Assembly: GCA_009763385.1 (NCBI GenBank)
Contig: CM019827.1
Location: 89,636,314-89,700,313, forward strand
Reading direction: 5' to 3'
From: Coix lacryma-jobi var. lacryma-jobi
Taxonomy: Eukaryota > Streptophyta > Magnoliopsida > Poales > Poaceae
DNA length: 64,000 bases
The notes beneath the pieces were generated by a model. That model was not told the origin of the DNA and ran no database searches. It saw nothing but the letters and a program-made list of their open reading frames with translations. The position numbers were made by a program, and so were the translations under genes. This document shows, in pieces, positions 1-11,900 of this stretch; within the stretch, counting starts at the first letter, position 1; each line of letters opens with the position of its first letter.

Positions 1-1725
1 CCAAGAGAAGAAGCACTAGAGGCATGTCCACGATCATGACCTAACCCACTAGAGAAGGAGTCATAAAACCCATCAACAAAAATGGGCTTATTACTAGGAG
101 CACAAGCGTTCATGCCATGAGAAGGGCTATGAACCACCATCTTCCTAGAAGAGCGAGCTTGGCACAAACGTTTGGCACGCCGATAGCCAAAGCTTTCTTC
201 ATGCCCATCTTTCTCACAAAATGAGCAATGGTACAAAGGCCTATTGGAAGGCACTCCATTCTTTGACAAGTGAGAAGTCCCTTGGGACTTCGAACAAGAA
301 GCATCAATGACCAATTGGTGCCAACACTAGGAGCACGCGTGCCATGGGAAAGGCTACGCGGCTTCCTAAAAGCCTTAGCTCGAATTCGTCGCTCGTGTTT
401 GACACGGCGGAAACAAAAATCGAATGAGTGTCCATCCTTCTTGCAAAAGGTGCAATGGAAAACTGGATATGGAGCATGGAGTCCAAAAATATGAGAAGCA
501 CCCTTATCAGGGAAGTCCCTTGGACATCACTCGAAGAAACAGCAATGTTAGGAGTAGCTATGAAAGAGCTATCCGAAACCTTGGCACAAGTGCTATCGTC
601 AAAAGACTCACGCGCAACATAAGAACTCAACTCCGGTTCCAAAGATGCAGACTTGGAAACATCAACATCGGAGTTGGAATAAATGTGTGACTCAAACGAC
701 TTAACACAAAAGCTCTTGCATTTTGGCCAAAACCTCATTTCAAACATGAGGCGGTCACAAGTACCACAAGGAGTGTTTCTCAAGTTTCCATCTCCTTTTC
801 AATGCACTCGGCATATGTGGAACGCAAGAGCTCAATCTCCTTCTCAAGGTTGGCACTCATATCATTGTGCCAACCAACTTAGCGCTCATATCAGCGCACA
901 AAACTTCCAAAGCCAAAAACTTCTTTTCTAAATCAATGCATGATGTGCACATGAAATCGGTGGAAGGAAAATTCACCATTCACATCAAGCAAAGAATCAT
1001 GAATAGCACAAGAAGTAAGGCAAGCATTTTTATTCAAAGAGCACAAGCTACAGGCCTAGAATTATCTCATTAATTTCAGCCCTAGCATGCTCAAGTTCAA
1101 TAACACATGTGGTGTGAGTCAATTTAATTTATAATTTCAGCAAGCAAAGATCACAAGAAACACATGGTAAACAAAGCATTTGATTAAGCAAGGTTATTCA
1201 GTTTTAGCACATTCAAGATCCTTGCTAAGTTAATGCAAACTAAGCATGGTTTGGAAGCATTGGATATCAACATTTCCTTTCAGATCTTAAGCTAGCAAGA
1301 GAAAAGCATAGCTCATCATTCTTCCTAACCATGTCACTACAATAGGTGCAAGGTGAAGATGCACTAGACTTCCAATGAAAAAACCATTTTTAGCCTAGTG
1401 ATGGAGCAATTCAACTTCTCAATCTTTCTACGCAAGGTATCACAAAGCTCATCATATCTAACATTATCATCACAACAAGTTCAAATCGTTGAGACAAAGC
1501 CCCAAGACTAGCAACAAGTGTACCTTTCTTGGCCTTGCCAGTTCACGTACAAGATCCTCCGTTGAATGCTCATCATCTCCTAGAAGAAAGTCCAGCAAAG
1601 CCTCCACCTCTCGTTCCATCTCAGGAACCGCACTCCTCCTTCTTGCCAAAATGTCATCCTCGGTCGCATGTCCAAGACTCAAACCAAAGGACAAAAAGAC
1701 ACACTGGAAGAAGAGCTGGTGCCAT
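1..1725 (-). pseudogene. B' gag-like gene, broken, runs off left edge
   Basis: This is the family-B gag-like gene read on the minus strand, from an ATG near 1725 to beyond the left edge. Fragments match the better-preserved copies at 32838-34713 and 53893-55770: an acidic N-terminal part (DFLLGDDEHS at about 1520-1620), the CxxC and serine-rich middle (PCGTCDRLMF at about 770; DVDVSKSASLEPEL at about 640) and the RRMDTHSIF region (about 430). Frameshifts near 1720, 1470, 1080, 780 and 300 make it non-functional. The region 784-1470 shows only scattered homology. The family role is an RNA-binding, self-associating Gag-type protein of a copia retrotransposon; here it is a relic. It is more decayed than the copies in the two palindrome arms, so it is an independent, probably older insertion. 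Confidence 0.75.
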
Positions 1726-1853
1726 CTCCAAAAGCACTGTTGTGTTACCAAAACACAAGCTCAACACCTCGACAAGCAAAGTCAGAAAAAAAACCGCTCT
1801 CAAAAGGTCGCCTTCGCGGATCCAGAACCGGTTAATGTAGAGAGATCCTTACA

Positions 1854-1867
1854 GGCTCCGATGCCAA
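1854..1867 (-). promoter_or_regulatory. Primer-binding site of B'
   Basis: On the minus strand this reads TTGGCATCGGAGCC, directly inside the LTR end. It matches the initiator-methionine-tRNA type primer site (TGGTATCAGAGC) with two transitions and aligns with 32693-32706 in the intact B copy. It fixes the element's orientation as minus. Confidence 0.75.
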
Positions 1868-2489
1868 TTTAAGGACCGAATTGGGACTAGAGGGGGGGTG
1901 CATGGGAGCCTCAAATTTCTCTCGAGAAATGATGGCCCTTGTCCTAGAAAATCATCCAAAGAGGAAGACTAAAACAACGGTGGGTTCATGACCTACGAAT
2001 AGGTGGATACCCTAGGAGATGTCCTAGGGTACAGCGGACCTACCTACCGAAGAACCCCCAAAATGAAGCGCCAAAGCAACGGGGCAAAACTGCACAAGCA
2101 AGCTCTTAGAACAATGACACTTCCGATAACGGAACAACCCACTCCTATGGAGAAGAGGAAAGTGTTCGACAAAACTAATTAGCCAACTAGTGGCAAAAGC
2201 ACCTTGGAAAGATCCTTATGAAGTTAGGAAACTAACGGAAAAGACGGATCTCAAATCGGAGATCGAACGCAAAAGATACGGCCGCTAGAACCAACGAAAC
2301 TCCGAAACGGAACACTTAACTCCTATGGAGAAGAAGGAAGTGTCCGACCAAAAATACTTTGACCAATGGTGGCAAAAGTACTTTGGAATAATCCTTACGA
2401 AGATAGGAAACCAACCGAACAACAACGGATCACAAATCAGAGCTCGTACGCAAAAGATACGGACGAAATCAGCAAAACTGTGCAGTGGG

Positions 2490-2660
2490 GACTATCCGCT
2501 AGTGAACCGCGGACAGTCCGCTTATTGAGTCCCGGACAGTCCGGGAATGAGTCCGGACAGTCCGCCGTTCAAAAATGAAAACAGCGCCTCGCTGCCCAAT
2601 GAACAGCCCCGACCCCCGGACAGTCCGAGGATGAGTCCCGGACAGTCGCCACTGTCCAGA
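2490..2660. repeat. CGGACAGTCCG dyad array in B' LTR
   Basis: At least five imperfect or perfect dyads of the type GCGGACAGTCCGC or CCCGGACAGTCCGGG occur in about 170 bp, separated by AT-richer spacers. The array sits downstream of the TATA box in element orientation, in the transcribed R/U5 part. The same array occurs at 31907-32072 and 56565-56775. Confidence 0.8.
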
Positions 2661-3263
2661 AAGCCCAAAAAACAGCTCGGGACAGAACCAATATCGATTG
2701 GATCTTCACCAAATCGAACGGGGCTGCAACCAAACTTCTCCCAAGTGTTCTTCTACATGTGGGAGCTAATCCTAGGATATCATCGCTCCAAACCATACTA
2801 ATCCATGAGAAATCGGAAGAACACTAGAAAAGGGAAAGAACGAAGAACGAACGCGATTTCGACCCGCTCTATGTGCTCGTGAGGTTAGAGAAGAAATCCT
2901 TTGGTGGAAAGAAGGAGCTCACGACATAGAACATTTGATTCAAACGGAATCGCAAATCGTCGCTCGGAGAGGGAGAACGAGGCAAATCTCCAGGAGGGGA
3001 AAAACCAAAACGCGAAGAACAAAAACGCAAATCGATCCAAATTTCAACCAACACAAGAGGAGTAAGAAATTTATCCTTGGATTGCTACGGAATGATGAAT
3101 TGTGTAGCACACTGTGTCCGGTTACAAGCCACTCCTCGCAACAACAAAGCGTGGATGGCGAAAAGCAAGAACAAGAGCCACTCCTCTCTCTAACCCTAGC
3201 CTCCTCTCAAATGAACAAAATGAGAGTGACACCTCCAAGGATGGGCTGCCCTAACCAGCCCCC

Positions 3264-3276
3264 TTCATATATATAG
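3264..3276 (-). promoter_or_regulatory. TATA box of B' LTR
   Basis: A run of TATATATA followed by GGCGCACGT on the plus strand is the minus-strand TATA box of the B' LTR. It is conserved with 31280-31288 and 57383-57392. Promoter activity is inferred from position and motif only. Confidence 0.6.
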
Positions 3277-3530
3277 GCGCACGTCCGAAGACCCAAATGC
3301 CCTCTCATGAAGTACTCAACCCAATTACCCCTCCAGGGGTAAAACTGTCTAAACCTAGTAGTTTTCATCCGAGGGCCACACGCCTTCTCATCCTTCGCTT
3401 TGCCTCGACGCAAGCTCCAGGATGCCGCCACGTGCCGTCACCGTCGACCGCCGCGCCTTCTCACCGATAGCTTCGCCGCAACGCAAGCCTCTCGGTGTCG
3501 CCACGCGTCGACCGTCCTTTTGGACCTTCC

Positions 3531-3700
3531 CCCGGTTTTGAGGCCCAAACCGGGAAACCTGCCAGCCCAGGTTTCGAGGCCCAAACCTGGAAACCGTCCA
3601 CCCGAGTTTTGAGGCCCAAACTCGGAAACCCGCGAGCCCAGGTTTTGAGGCCCAAACCTGGAAACCGTCCATCCTGAGTTTTGAGGCCCAAACTCGGAAA
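3531..3700. repeat. 36-bp stem-loop array, five units (B' LTR)
   Basis: Five units start at about 3531, 3566, 3601, 3637 and 3673. Each is an 8-bp stem around a TGAGGCCC loop: CCCGGTTT/AAACCGGG, CCAGGTTT/AAACCTGG, CCGAGTTT/AAACTCGG, CCAGGTTT/AAACCTGG, and CTGAGTTT/AAACTCGG (a CpG decay of CCGAG). Spacers are of GAAACCGTCCA type. The remaining two units lie beyond the LARD at 18559-18646. Confidence 0.85.
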
Positions 3701-5639
3701 CTGGCTGTGACAGAACCGACCAATTTATAAGAGCACAAGTGCGAAAACCTCTGCTGGAGCAGCTGAATTGGCACACTTGAGCCCATATAACCCGGTAGTC
3801 CGGAAATCTCGAAGGATTTCAAACTTTTCCAACATCTCAACCAAGATCGCATGGTCAAGCAAATACAAATCATGTCCACGGAGCTTTGCAGTGGAAATAA
3901 TATTACAATAGAGTTCATAAATAATGATACAATTGAGTTGAGTTCCACTTAATTTAGAAGAACAACATAGCTTTGAAATAAATACCATAACATAAGTTGA
4001 AATACTTTGCTAGCTTGAGTGACATCCTCCAACAACAGCATAAGATAAGAAGTATGGAACTCAAGCCCACCGGCACTGGCCATCACCTTACGGCAGGCCT
4101 AACCTTCACCTGCAACAAGGTGGGTAAACCCTGAGTACTCGAATGTACTCAGCTAGACTTACCCGTCATAAACAAGAAATAAAGTGACACCAAGGAGTAT
4201 GCAAGGCTGTATCTGGGTTGGCCATACTTACCTTTTTGCATAAAAGCATTTTCATTATTAGATAATCATCATTAGAGTATTAGCAGTCAATTTTATGTAA
4301 TTAACCTGATTAACTAGATTTGCACCTGATCTAGATTAATCACTTGGCTAATTAATCAAGCAAGAGTGATTATTTCATCAATAGCCTTTCAGATTAAACA
4401 TCATAACCATCTTTAGTTTCATAAGTTACTACGGTAACACATGCCCAGTCAAGTTACTCACTGTACAGGAGCGATGGCGATTATAATCGATTCCTACCCA
4501 GCTGGGGATAAAATGTCGCACACTCGCCCGATCACACCTGCGCTCGGTAGCCGTCGGCTGCCACTTCAAGAAATTCGAGAACACAACGCGCGGGACGGTC
4601 ATGGGCCCTTCTACACCGGGGGTTATCTCAGTGCCAGGTCGCTCAAGCTATAGCTGCCCACGGTCATGCCAGGTCGATCAGGCCCTGCCTTCCCTCGGAC
4701 AATGCCAGGTTGTTCAGAATAGTTGCCCACGGTACAGCTGAGGCCCTGGGTGTTAGGCGTCAACATCTCCATCACCGGCTCGAATAACCTTACTCGGCTT
4801 CACGGGAGGTACTCCGACCTACTCCGTTAAGTGATTGACGCGTTCAAAATGACTGAGGTGTGCCTTCGTCGGGTCCTAATCGACACAGATGGGAGACTAC
4901 TAGCACACAAAAACCATGTCCTGCTGCTCCTACATCCCGCCCGGTCTCAAATTAATTATCACATGGTTATCTCCATGATAGCACCAGACTAGTCATGATC
5001 AGTATCCACCTATATGCGGGAGACAGAAAATCACCCGACTTTTATCGGTCTAAGCAGGGCTAAGCATATAAATCGAGCCTAGACCTAGCAGGGATATCAA
5101 CATAATAATTGCTGGTGGACAAGGATAAGTAAGTAATGCATCAACGGTATCATTCAACTCTTATAACTTAATGCAGAAATCATTATATTGACTGATTGCA
5201 TTTATAAAAGAATGGTAGGAGACTTAGAATGCTCCGGGGCTTGCCTGGGAACAACACTTAAGCTAGTGTTAGTCGGCACCAACTTCAGGAACATCACCGC
5301 TCCAGGAACTTGTGGGTTCGCCACACCTTCTTCGGGATGGCCACCCAACACCATCTTCGGGTTGAGTCTCATCATCACGTCCGACACTTGACGTTCTTCC
5401 ATCTAGCGAACCTAGATATGCGGTGCACAATGCATACGTATAAATGCTCCCGAAGTAATATATTGATCACATAGCACAAGCAACCACTAACAAACACTTA
5501 GCACAAAATTCATGCAAACAATAAGATAAATTAGCACACACCAAAGAACACAACAACCAATGTTATGCACACTTTAAATTGATCACTAAGTTCACCTAAT
5601 CAACTTAAGCAAGTTGAGCAATCAAACACAAACACTCAG

Positions 5640-6900
5640 ATTTGGACAGCAGGATAGCAATCCACTCTTTTAACTGTAACTCAAGCTACCGATCTCCAAA
5701 CAAGGTGAGATAAGTCTTTCTGGAAAGCTAACTCAATTGTATACAACTTTGTTATTCACAATAAGAGCAATTTCAAAGGTTATATAGTTCAAAAGCAGAT
5801 AACCATACAGCTCTGTCCAGCTGTTGGACAGCAGGATAGACAGAGCCTCAGAGAAGCATAACTCACCATATAAACATCACATGAGCATGCAATTAGACAT
5901 TCTAGAAAGCTTACAAGATTATCAAATCTTTCTTATTGTCAACTTAAGGTGAATCAATCATTAACAAGGTCAAACAACAAGATTAGTGCAGCTCTGTCCA
6001 CACTTGGACAGAACTAGCCACACATCAACAACAGTAATTTAGGACAACCATAACTAAAGATCTATAATACCTGGGAACTTGCCCACAGACTTTTAGAAAT
6101 ATTATTAAGTTGTCTATAAATCATCTATAATCATCTTAAGATGATTCACATGTTAACAAGGTCTATTTAGTATAATTAGGCACCTCTGTCCAGACTTGGA
6201 CAGATTTGCCCACCTGCACTAAAACAGCTATAACTCAAGTTATAGAACTCCAACAAATATGATCTAAGACAATTTAGAAAGATTATGAAAAATACTACAA
6301 CTCTTCTATAAACATCAATACATGATTCACAGGTTAAATTAGCCCAAAAGTTCATTTTATCAGAGCTGCCCTGAAAGCCTACAAATCCTGACAGTGAAAT
6401 TCTAAAACCAATAACTCCCAAATCACTTGGCCTAAAATCATGAAATTTCAGGGAAAGCAAGATATAGGAATTTTCTACCACTTTTGTATAGACCACGTCT
6501 ACAGCAAACAATATCTACAACCCGAAATAATTACCACAATGGAAACTGTCTCTGCAGCCATTCAGCAAAAACTGGACATACATATAGCAGCTAGATAATT
6601 AAATCACAACTAGAGCTACAAAACTCTAAATGACACACAGAAAGACATTTTGGAAAGCTTATGAAATTTCCTACAAATCATCTTTAAACATCTCAGCATG
6701 ATTTGCAAGTTAACAGGGTGAAACAATTACATTCACAGAATCTGATCTAGGCATAAACATAGAGCAACCATTTCTGAAACTGAACTTTGCACAGCCATAA
6801 CTCCTAATCCATTTCACCAAAAAAATGAAACTTTAACACAAGCTATAATCAAGTTTCACAACAAACACAATTTACAAGGGGTAACTATTTGAGCTCTATA
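5640..6900. repeat. Degenerate ~180-bp tandem array inside LARD LTR
   Basis: A diverged unit recurs about seven times, with the GGAAAGCTTA-like landmark at about 5736, 5910, 6092, 6271, 6453, 6650 and 6832 (spacing 174-197). Four units also carry a CTGTCCA..TTGGACAG stem-loop or its relic (5641, 5812, 5992, 6184), and several carry CATAACT and GTTAACAAGGT. The right LTR has units one, two and part of three joined in phase to unit seven. Confidence 0.65.
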
Positions 6901-7530
6901 AACTGTCTAGAATATCCCAAAAAAAATAATAGGGGATGATAAATCTAAAACTCTATCTTTTGTACAACATCTAGCCATAATAAAATTACCTAAGCTACAG
7001 CAACACAATAGAAAGGTAGTGGAACCACCTTTTCGAAATTTACATGCAAACATTTACACAAATTATTTTAATTCATTTAATGAGCTGAAAGCAAGATAAA
7101 TTCATAACTAATTCATACATGCACCAAAAATCCTGAAATTTTTATGACAGCACACACATGACGATAGGAGCCTACCATAAACGTTCACAGCATTTCAAGC
7201 AACATAACAGCAGATATTATTTTATCCCTATTTAAGCCTATTTAACAAAAATAAATCCACAGCAGAAACTTTACACTAACAGCCCACTTATTATGCAACC
7301 ACTGGATAGATCTACTCACAAGGATTCAAAAAGTGCTCACTTGCAATTTTTGGACAAACACACAATTTATTATACAATTTACAAATTACAACCAGATTTA
7401 TCAATTAAACAAAAACGTGAATAAAAACTGGTTTCACATCTGGGACCCCTGGATCTGTAGAAATTAATTAAGGAGCAATTACTAAATACATTGAGTCATA
7501 CAACATTACATAAAAACACCTAAAAGAGTT

Positions 7531-7905
7531 TCAGCATCCAAATCTACCCTTTACCATTGTTTGACGGGAGAAAACTCGGGAGGCAGAGGAGGAGGTCGGA
7601 ATCAAGGAGGAAGATGCCGGGTTCCTGCTGCCTAGGGTTTGGGCGCCGGTCTGCATGGCGGCTGCAAGGCGCTGCTCGCTGCCGCCTTGGCCTGGGCTAC
7701 TGCTGCTGCTCGCCCAGAGGAAGGGCGCCCTCCGGAGGCGCGCGACCAAGAGGCGCGGTTCTGTGGCCAGGAAGTCGCGGCTCTGAAGTCGCGCAGAGAA
7801 GGGAGAAGGAAGGAGGGTGCCATGCAGGGAAGAAGAAAGGAGGAGCGCCTGCTGCTGCCTGCTGCACCGGACGGAGAGAGTGGAGGAGCAGGGAGGAGCA
7901 GCCAT
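7531..7905 (-). other. Small leader ORF in LARD LTR (doubtful coding)
   Basis: A 124-codon ORF starts at an ATG in good plant context (agccATGGct) soon after the inferred transcription start. The product is rich in Ser, Ala, Arg and Leu with few acidic residues in its first 60 positions, like an organellar transit peptide. The other LTR has a related 133-codon ORF (17114-17515) with many differences and indels. GC-rich sequence gives such ORFs by chance, so coding is unproven. Confidence 0.2.
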
Positions 7906-8022
7906 GGCTGGAGCTGCCTTTCGAATGGGGAGGAAACGAGGGAAGGAGCTCGCTCTTTTTGTTTTGCGTGAAGGGGAGAAGGTGAACTGGGTGAAGACCC
8001 GAGAGAAGGAGCCAGGCTCGGC

Positions 8023-8030
8023 CCTTTTAT
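8023..8030 (-). promoter_or_regulatory. TATA-like box of LARD 3' LTR
   Basis: On the minus strand the sequence reads ATAAAAGG, followed about 25 bp on by GC-rich leader. The same motif is at 17623-17630 in the 5' LTR, where it would drive the element's transcript. It is assigned by motif and conservation only. Confidence 0.5.
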
Positions 8031-8970
8031 TGGCACGGCAAAAGGAGCTCGTCAATTTTTATTTTGAATTTCTTTCCCAAAATGGCATGTTTCTGGAAAC
8101 TTTCGGTCAAACTCCAAAATTGCAAACAATGCTCAAACGGACTCCGATTTCGATGAAACCAATTTTGTTGTCGTCGTCTCGCCAAATACTCCGACTTTGT
8201 TAAAGGCACTCAGTCAAATTCCCAATCGTTTGTCCGATAACGTTCGTCGACGGCAGCTTCGCGGTGACCGAAATTCCAATTTCGCAGTACAGACTTAACC
8301 GTTTTCTACAACTTGAAAACTGCGTTGTACTCTATCTTGCGAGCTCGTTTTACCATTTTGGCACCGATCCAGGTCTCGGCCATAAAACAAATTTGTCCTT
8401 TCTATCTGTACTACATCTTTTGTTTAGGGCACACCGACATGCGAACATCCAAAAATACCGTTCAACGCCGGTCAAAGTAATCACCCGGTAGGATCCAAAT
8501 TAGGGTTTCTCGTCGGTCGGAAAATTTTCTGGTCGTCTGCTCAACACGAAACTTTTATAACTTTTGATCGTGAGTTCATATATAGTTGATTGGGCATAAA
8601 TGCAACAATTGGTTGGACCCGAATGATTTTCTTCCGTTAATCAGTCAGCTCTGGCAAAGCTGCGACTCGTCATTTCATGTGACTTTTTGATTTCAAACTT
8701 CACGAAACTTTTTCACCAGTTACCATACATAGGAATGGAGGTGGGTCACATGAAAAATCCAGGTTTAGCATAATTCCTGAATATTCATAAATTGGCGATC
8801 ATTATTAACTGACTCTATTAATTACTTCCCGAATAATTCAAACGGAGGTTCTGCCTCTGAGATTGATCCTGGCACTTCTGTCACCACTGACTAACCTTGA
8901 ATTTAGTTCTTCATCATGCTTGATATACCAAGTCCGTGCTCAACTGACGGCGAACACCTGGGGTGTTATA

Positions 8971-8984
8971 GCCCTCCCCCCTTA
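8971..8984 (-). promoter_or_regulatory. Polypurine tract of LARD
   Basis: On the minus strand a run of AAGGGGGGAGGGC abuts the 3' LTR start. It is preceded by a dyad GAATCTCG..CGAGATTC (8988-9006). This is the expected site for plus-strand DNA priming and gives the element its orientation. Confidence 0.75.
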
Positions 8985-11900
8985 AAAGAATCTCGTCCCG
9001 AGATTCTGGATGAAAGACGTTTCAAGGGAAGAGAAGCATAGCACCAATCCTTAATCACAGGCTATTAACAGCTCAAGATACTGACTTCTCGACAGAACAT
9101 AAACTGCTAGCAACAGAACAACTTTTGGATCTTTCATCTCATTACCCGATTATTAGCTCTTGTCAGAAGAATCTACTTCACTGACTCCCATTGAACATTG
9201 AGGTGCACTCAAGACATTACTAATTGACGGAGAAACCAAAATTGCATTGCTACATTGGGAGGAATCCCAAATTAATATTACTGCCAATATTGGATCTTCG
9301 TCCGATGGGGACCATAGCAAAATACATCCTTGATAACGTTAGGAACTGACTGACAGCAACCACTGCTTATACTACTCGTGAATGTATGATCAATTAGATA
9401 GCAATCAATGGAAAGCCACATAAGATTCCATGTGTGCAGTTCTCTGCCTCTGATGATAACACTATATTATCCGAATCTGATAAGAGAGTGGTGAATGTGA
9501 TAGCTGAGTCTACCAATTCCACATTTTCAGTGATCCTTCTGTATAGAAATTCTTATTCCTTAAGCTGCGATAGTCACTCATGTTAAATTTGATGTAACCT
9601 CTTGGATAGAAATACCAAGTTACTGAATCACTGTACACTACTAATCTGATCAATACCATTCTTCTTCATGGTGTAGTTGCAACTCAGTGGAACTGATTTG
9701 TTGTACTACTTGGGTCATAGAGCGATCTTCTGAATTTCTCTCAGCAATGCAGAAGCATAATCTGAAATCTGACGTTTGACACTTCAATTGCCATCAATCT
9801 GCACTTCTAAGAGTTGATTTTTGGTAGGACACCTGACTGCCCAAGAATAAGAGACTGATTCTGAATGTCTATTCTAGATTTATCCAATATAATCTGGAAT
9901 AACCCTTTCATAGTACTCAAATGTATTAACAGACAGTCCTTACTCGAGGCACAATCCTGACTGAGTTTCTAGGCTGACGTACTGTCTTGTATTACCATTG
10001 AAATTTCTCCAGGATAGAGTTAGCTGGGACATGTCAGAGACTTGGATGTACAAGTGCCATAAACAAAAATCAGTTGGTTTACAGACTTTGAGCATAACAT
10101 TGTTCTGTGAGACATAGCCTTCATAGCTACCAAAGAGTCATTTATGATCCGGAGATTGGATTTTTAATGACCGAACTAATCAGTTGTCTCTCAACACTAA
10201 AAAGCTCCAAGATTTCAGCTTTTACCGCAAGCACTGTTGAATATCAATGCACATGGACACTATCAAAGTCAGCCGAGAATCAAACATATCCGGGAAGGGG
10301 TTGACTACAAGATCATCATGGAAGTATATTTATCATGTTTAGACAGAAAATTTCTGGACCTCAGGTATCTGGTTCAGTAACACACCGTTTCTATTATTCA
10401 TCCTTCAGCTGATACTTTCCCACATTGAAGAATTTAGTGCCACCTTACTCCACTATGACCATACATGATACTCATTCTGTTGTTGTTGATCCAACAGAGT
10501 CCTTTGTCTACCACCTCTTATAGTCTGCTACTGCTTTCATCTTGACTGATTCTTAAAAAGTCATCCTCTTTGCCATTTTCAGAAAGAAATACTGCCTTAT
10601 CCGAGCCAACACAAGGATTTTTCTGAAGGAATATAGGAGATAATCAAGGAGGAAGCTTCATGAAAGATAACACATTGGCGTAGTTCTATAATAGATCTTG
10701 ATTAGAACCCACGGTACCAGCGCGTGCCGAGCCGCACAACCATGTGTCTGCAGCCACAGGAGGCTCCCGGTTTCGTCGCGGCACCATTAGCTCTTAACCA
10801 AGACACCATTATCGAATCCACAACCAATAAGAAATCCCACATGACACAGATAAATGCTGCATGGATAAACATCACATGCAAGGCATAAGCTAGCATAACA
10901 AGGATGATCACAAGATTCAGAAATCAACGAGGAGGTGATTTCAAGGACAAAGCATGGCACAAGACAACAAGGATTCGTCTGGTGCACACAACCGTCATGA
11001 CAAGACGAAAGATTTCATGAACTTGATTTGGCCAAGCAGCAACAAAAGAGCAACCGAGGGGATACATGGTTTGGACATTGTCTCCACAACTGGGCAAGCC
11101 AAACTACTGTCAAAGGCTGAGGGTAACAGGAACTAAACTTGGCTGGTCAAAGTAAACAAGGGCCTTCACGAACAAAGGGTACCAAACACCTATGGCTTGG
11201 GCAACACTTTAAGGCCAAACATGGATCTACTGGTTAGTTAGAGGCATGGCTACACAACAAGCATAGGCATACCACGGTTCGGAACTAGGATTTTTGGAAG
11301 GTTAGGTAAGGCCATCTGGTCCAACAAAAGGCATGGACAGGCGTAGGTTCACGTTTTTGGCACAAGCATCCTAAACCATCCAACTAGACACACAAACACA
11401 GGCCTTTAAGCAACAAGGGTTTAACTATAGGCATCTCGGAAGGTCAAGAGGGTTTGGGCACGATTCTAACTGAAGGCTGACAAACCACTCATGTACTCAC
11501 TGAGGACAAGGTTGACTAACCAAGGCACCCTATAGATAACAACACATCTACACACCACCTTAACAAGCATTTGGAACACACAACCAATCAGCTTAAGCAA
11601 TCAACTCTAATCACCAAGCTCAAACCAGACAAGCATCTATCTATGGCACCCAAGCAAACATAGACATGCAAAACATTGTGAACAGAGGTTGTCATTATTT
11701 TATTTCCTGTTTACTAGATTGGAGCACAACTCTCTATCTAGGAGCAAACATACCAAGCAAACTAAGGCATAATTGTTTGTTAACTATAAGCAATTTACAA
11801 CTTTAAGTTAACCACTAACTCATTTAGCATGTGAAGCTTACAGTCAAGCAACAAACTCATGCTTAGGCCACATTCCAAGAAGGAATAAAACAACACTAAG

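Larger units (their letters stand above)
1869..3705 (-). repeat. B' 5' LTR, PBS-proximal part
   Basis: This part runs from the PBS to the point where the LARD inserted. It matches 30173-32691 (inverted) and 55914-58503. It contains the CGGAC/GTCCG dyad array (about 2490-2660), a TATA box (about 3264-3276) and five of the seven stem-loop units (3531-3700). With 18552-19234 it adds up to about 2520 bp, nearly identical to the 2519-bp LTR at 30173-32691, so both halves belong to one LTR. Confidence 0.85.
3706..8970 (-). repeat. LARD 3' LTR (5.27 kb)
   Basis: This is the full-length LTR copy. Reading on the minus strand: U3 (8970 to about 8000), an ATAAAAGG TATA-like box (8023-8030), a GC-rich leader (about 7530-7990), a degenerate array of about 180 bp (5640-6900), a GC-rich block (about 4430-4960) and the TGTCACA end. 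The terminal TG has become TA at 8969. In the first roughly 290 aligned bases I count about seven substitutions against the 5' LTR, about 2.4 percent by hand. Relative to this copy the 5' LTR lacks about 750 bp and about 58 bp. Confidence 0.85.

Noticed and set aside
4441..4653. A 70-codon ORF present intact in both LARD LTRs (also at 14839-15051)
   Set aside because: It lies deep in the LTR with no recognised motif. Two LTR copies of one element are identical by descent, so conservation is not evidence of coding.
7557..7985. Long plus-strand ORFs in the GC-rich LTR leader (also 17106-17842)
   Set aside because: Overlapping ORFs open in several frames on both strands are a by-product of GC-rich, stop-poor sequence. 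They run antisense to the element.
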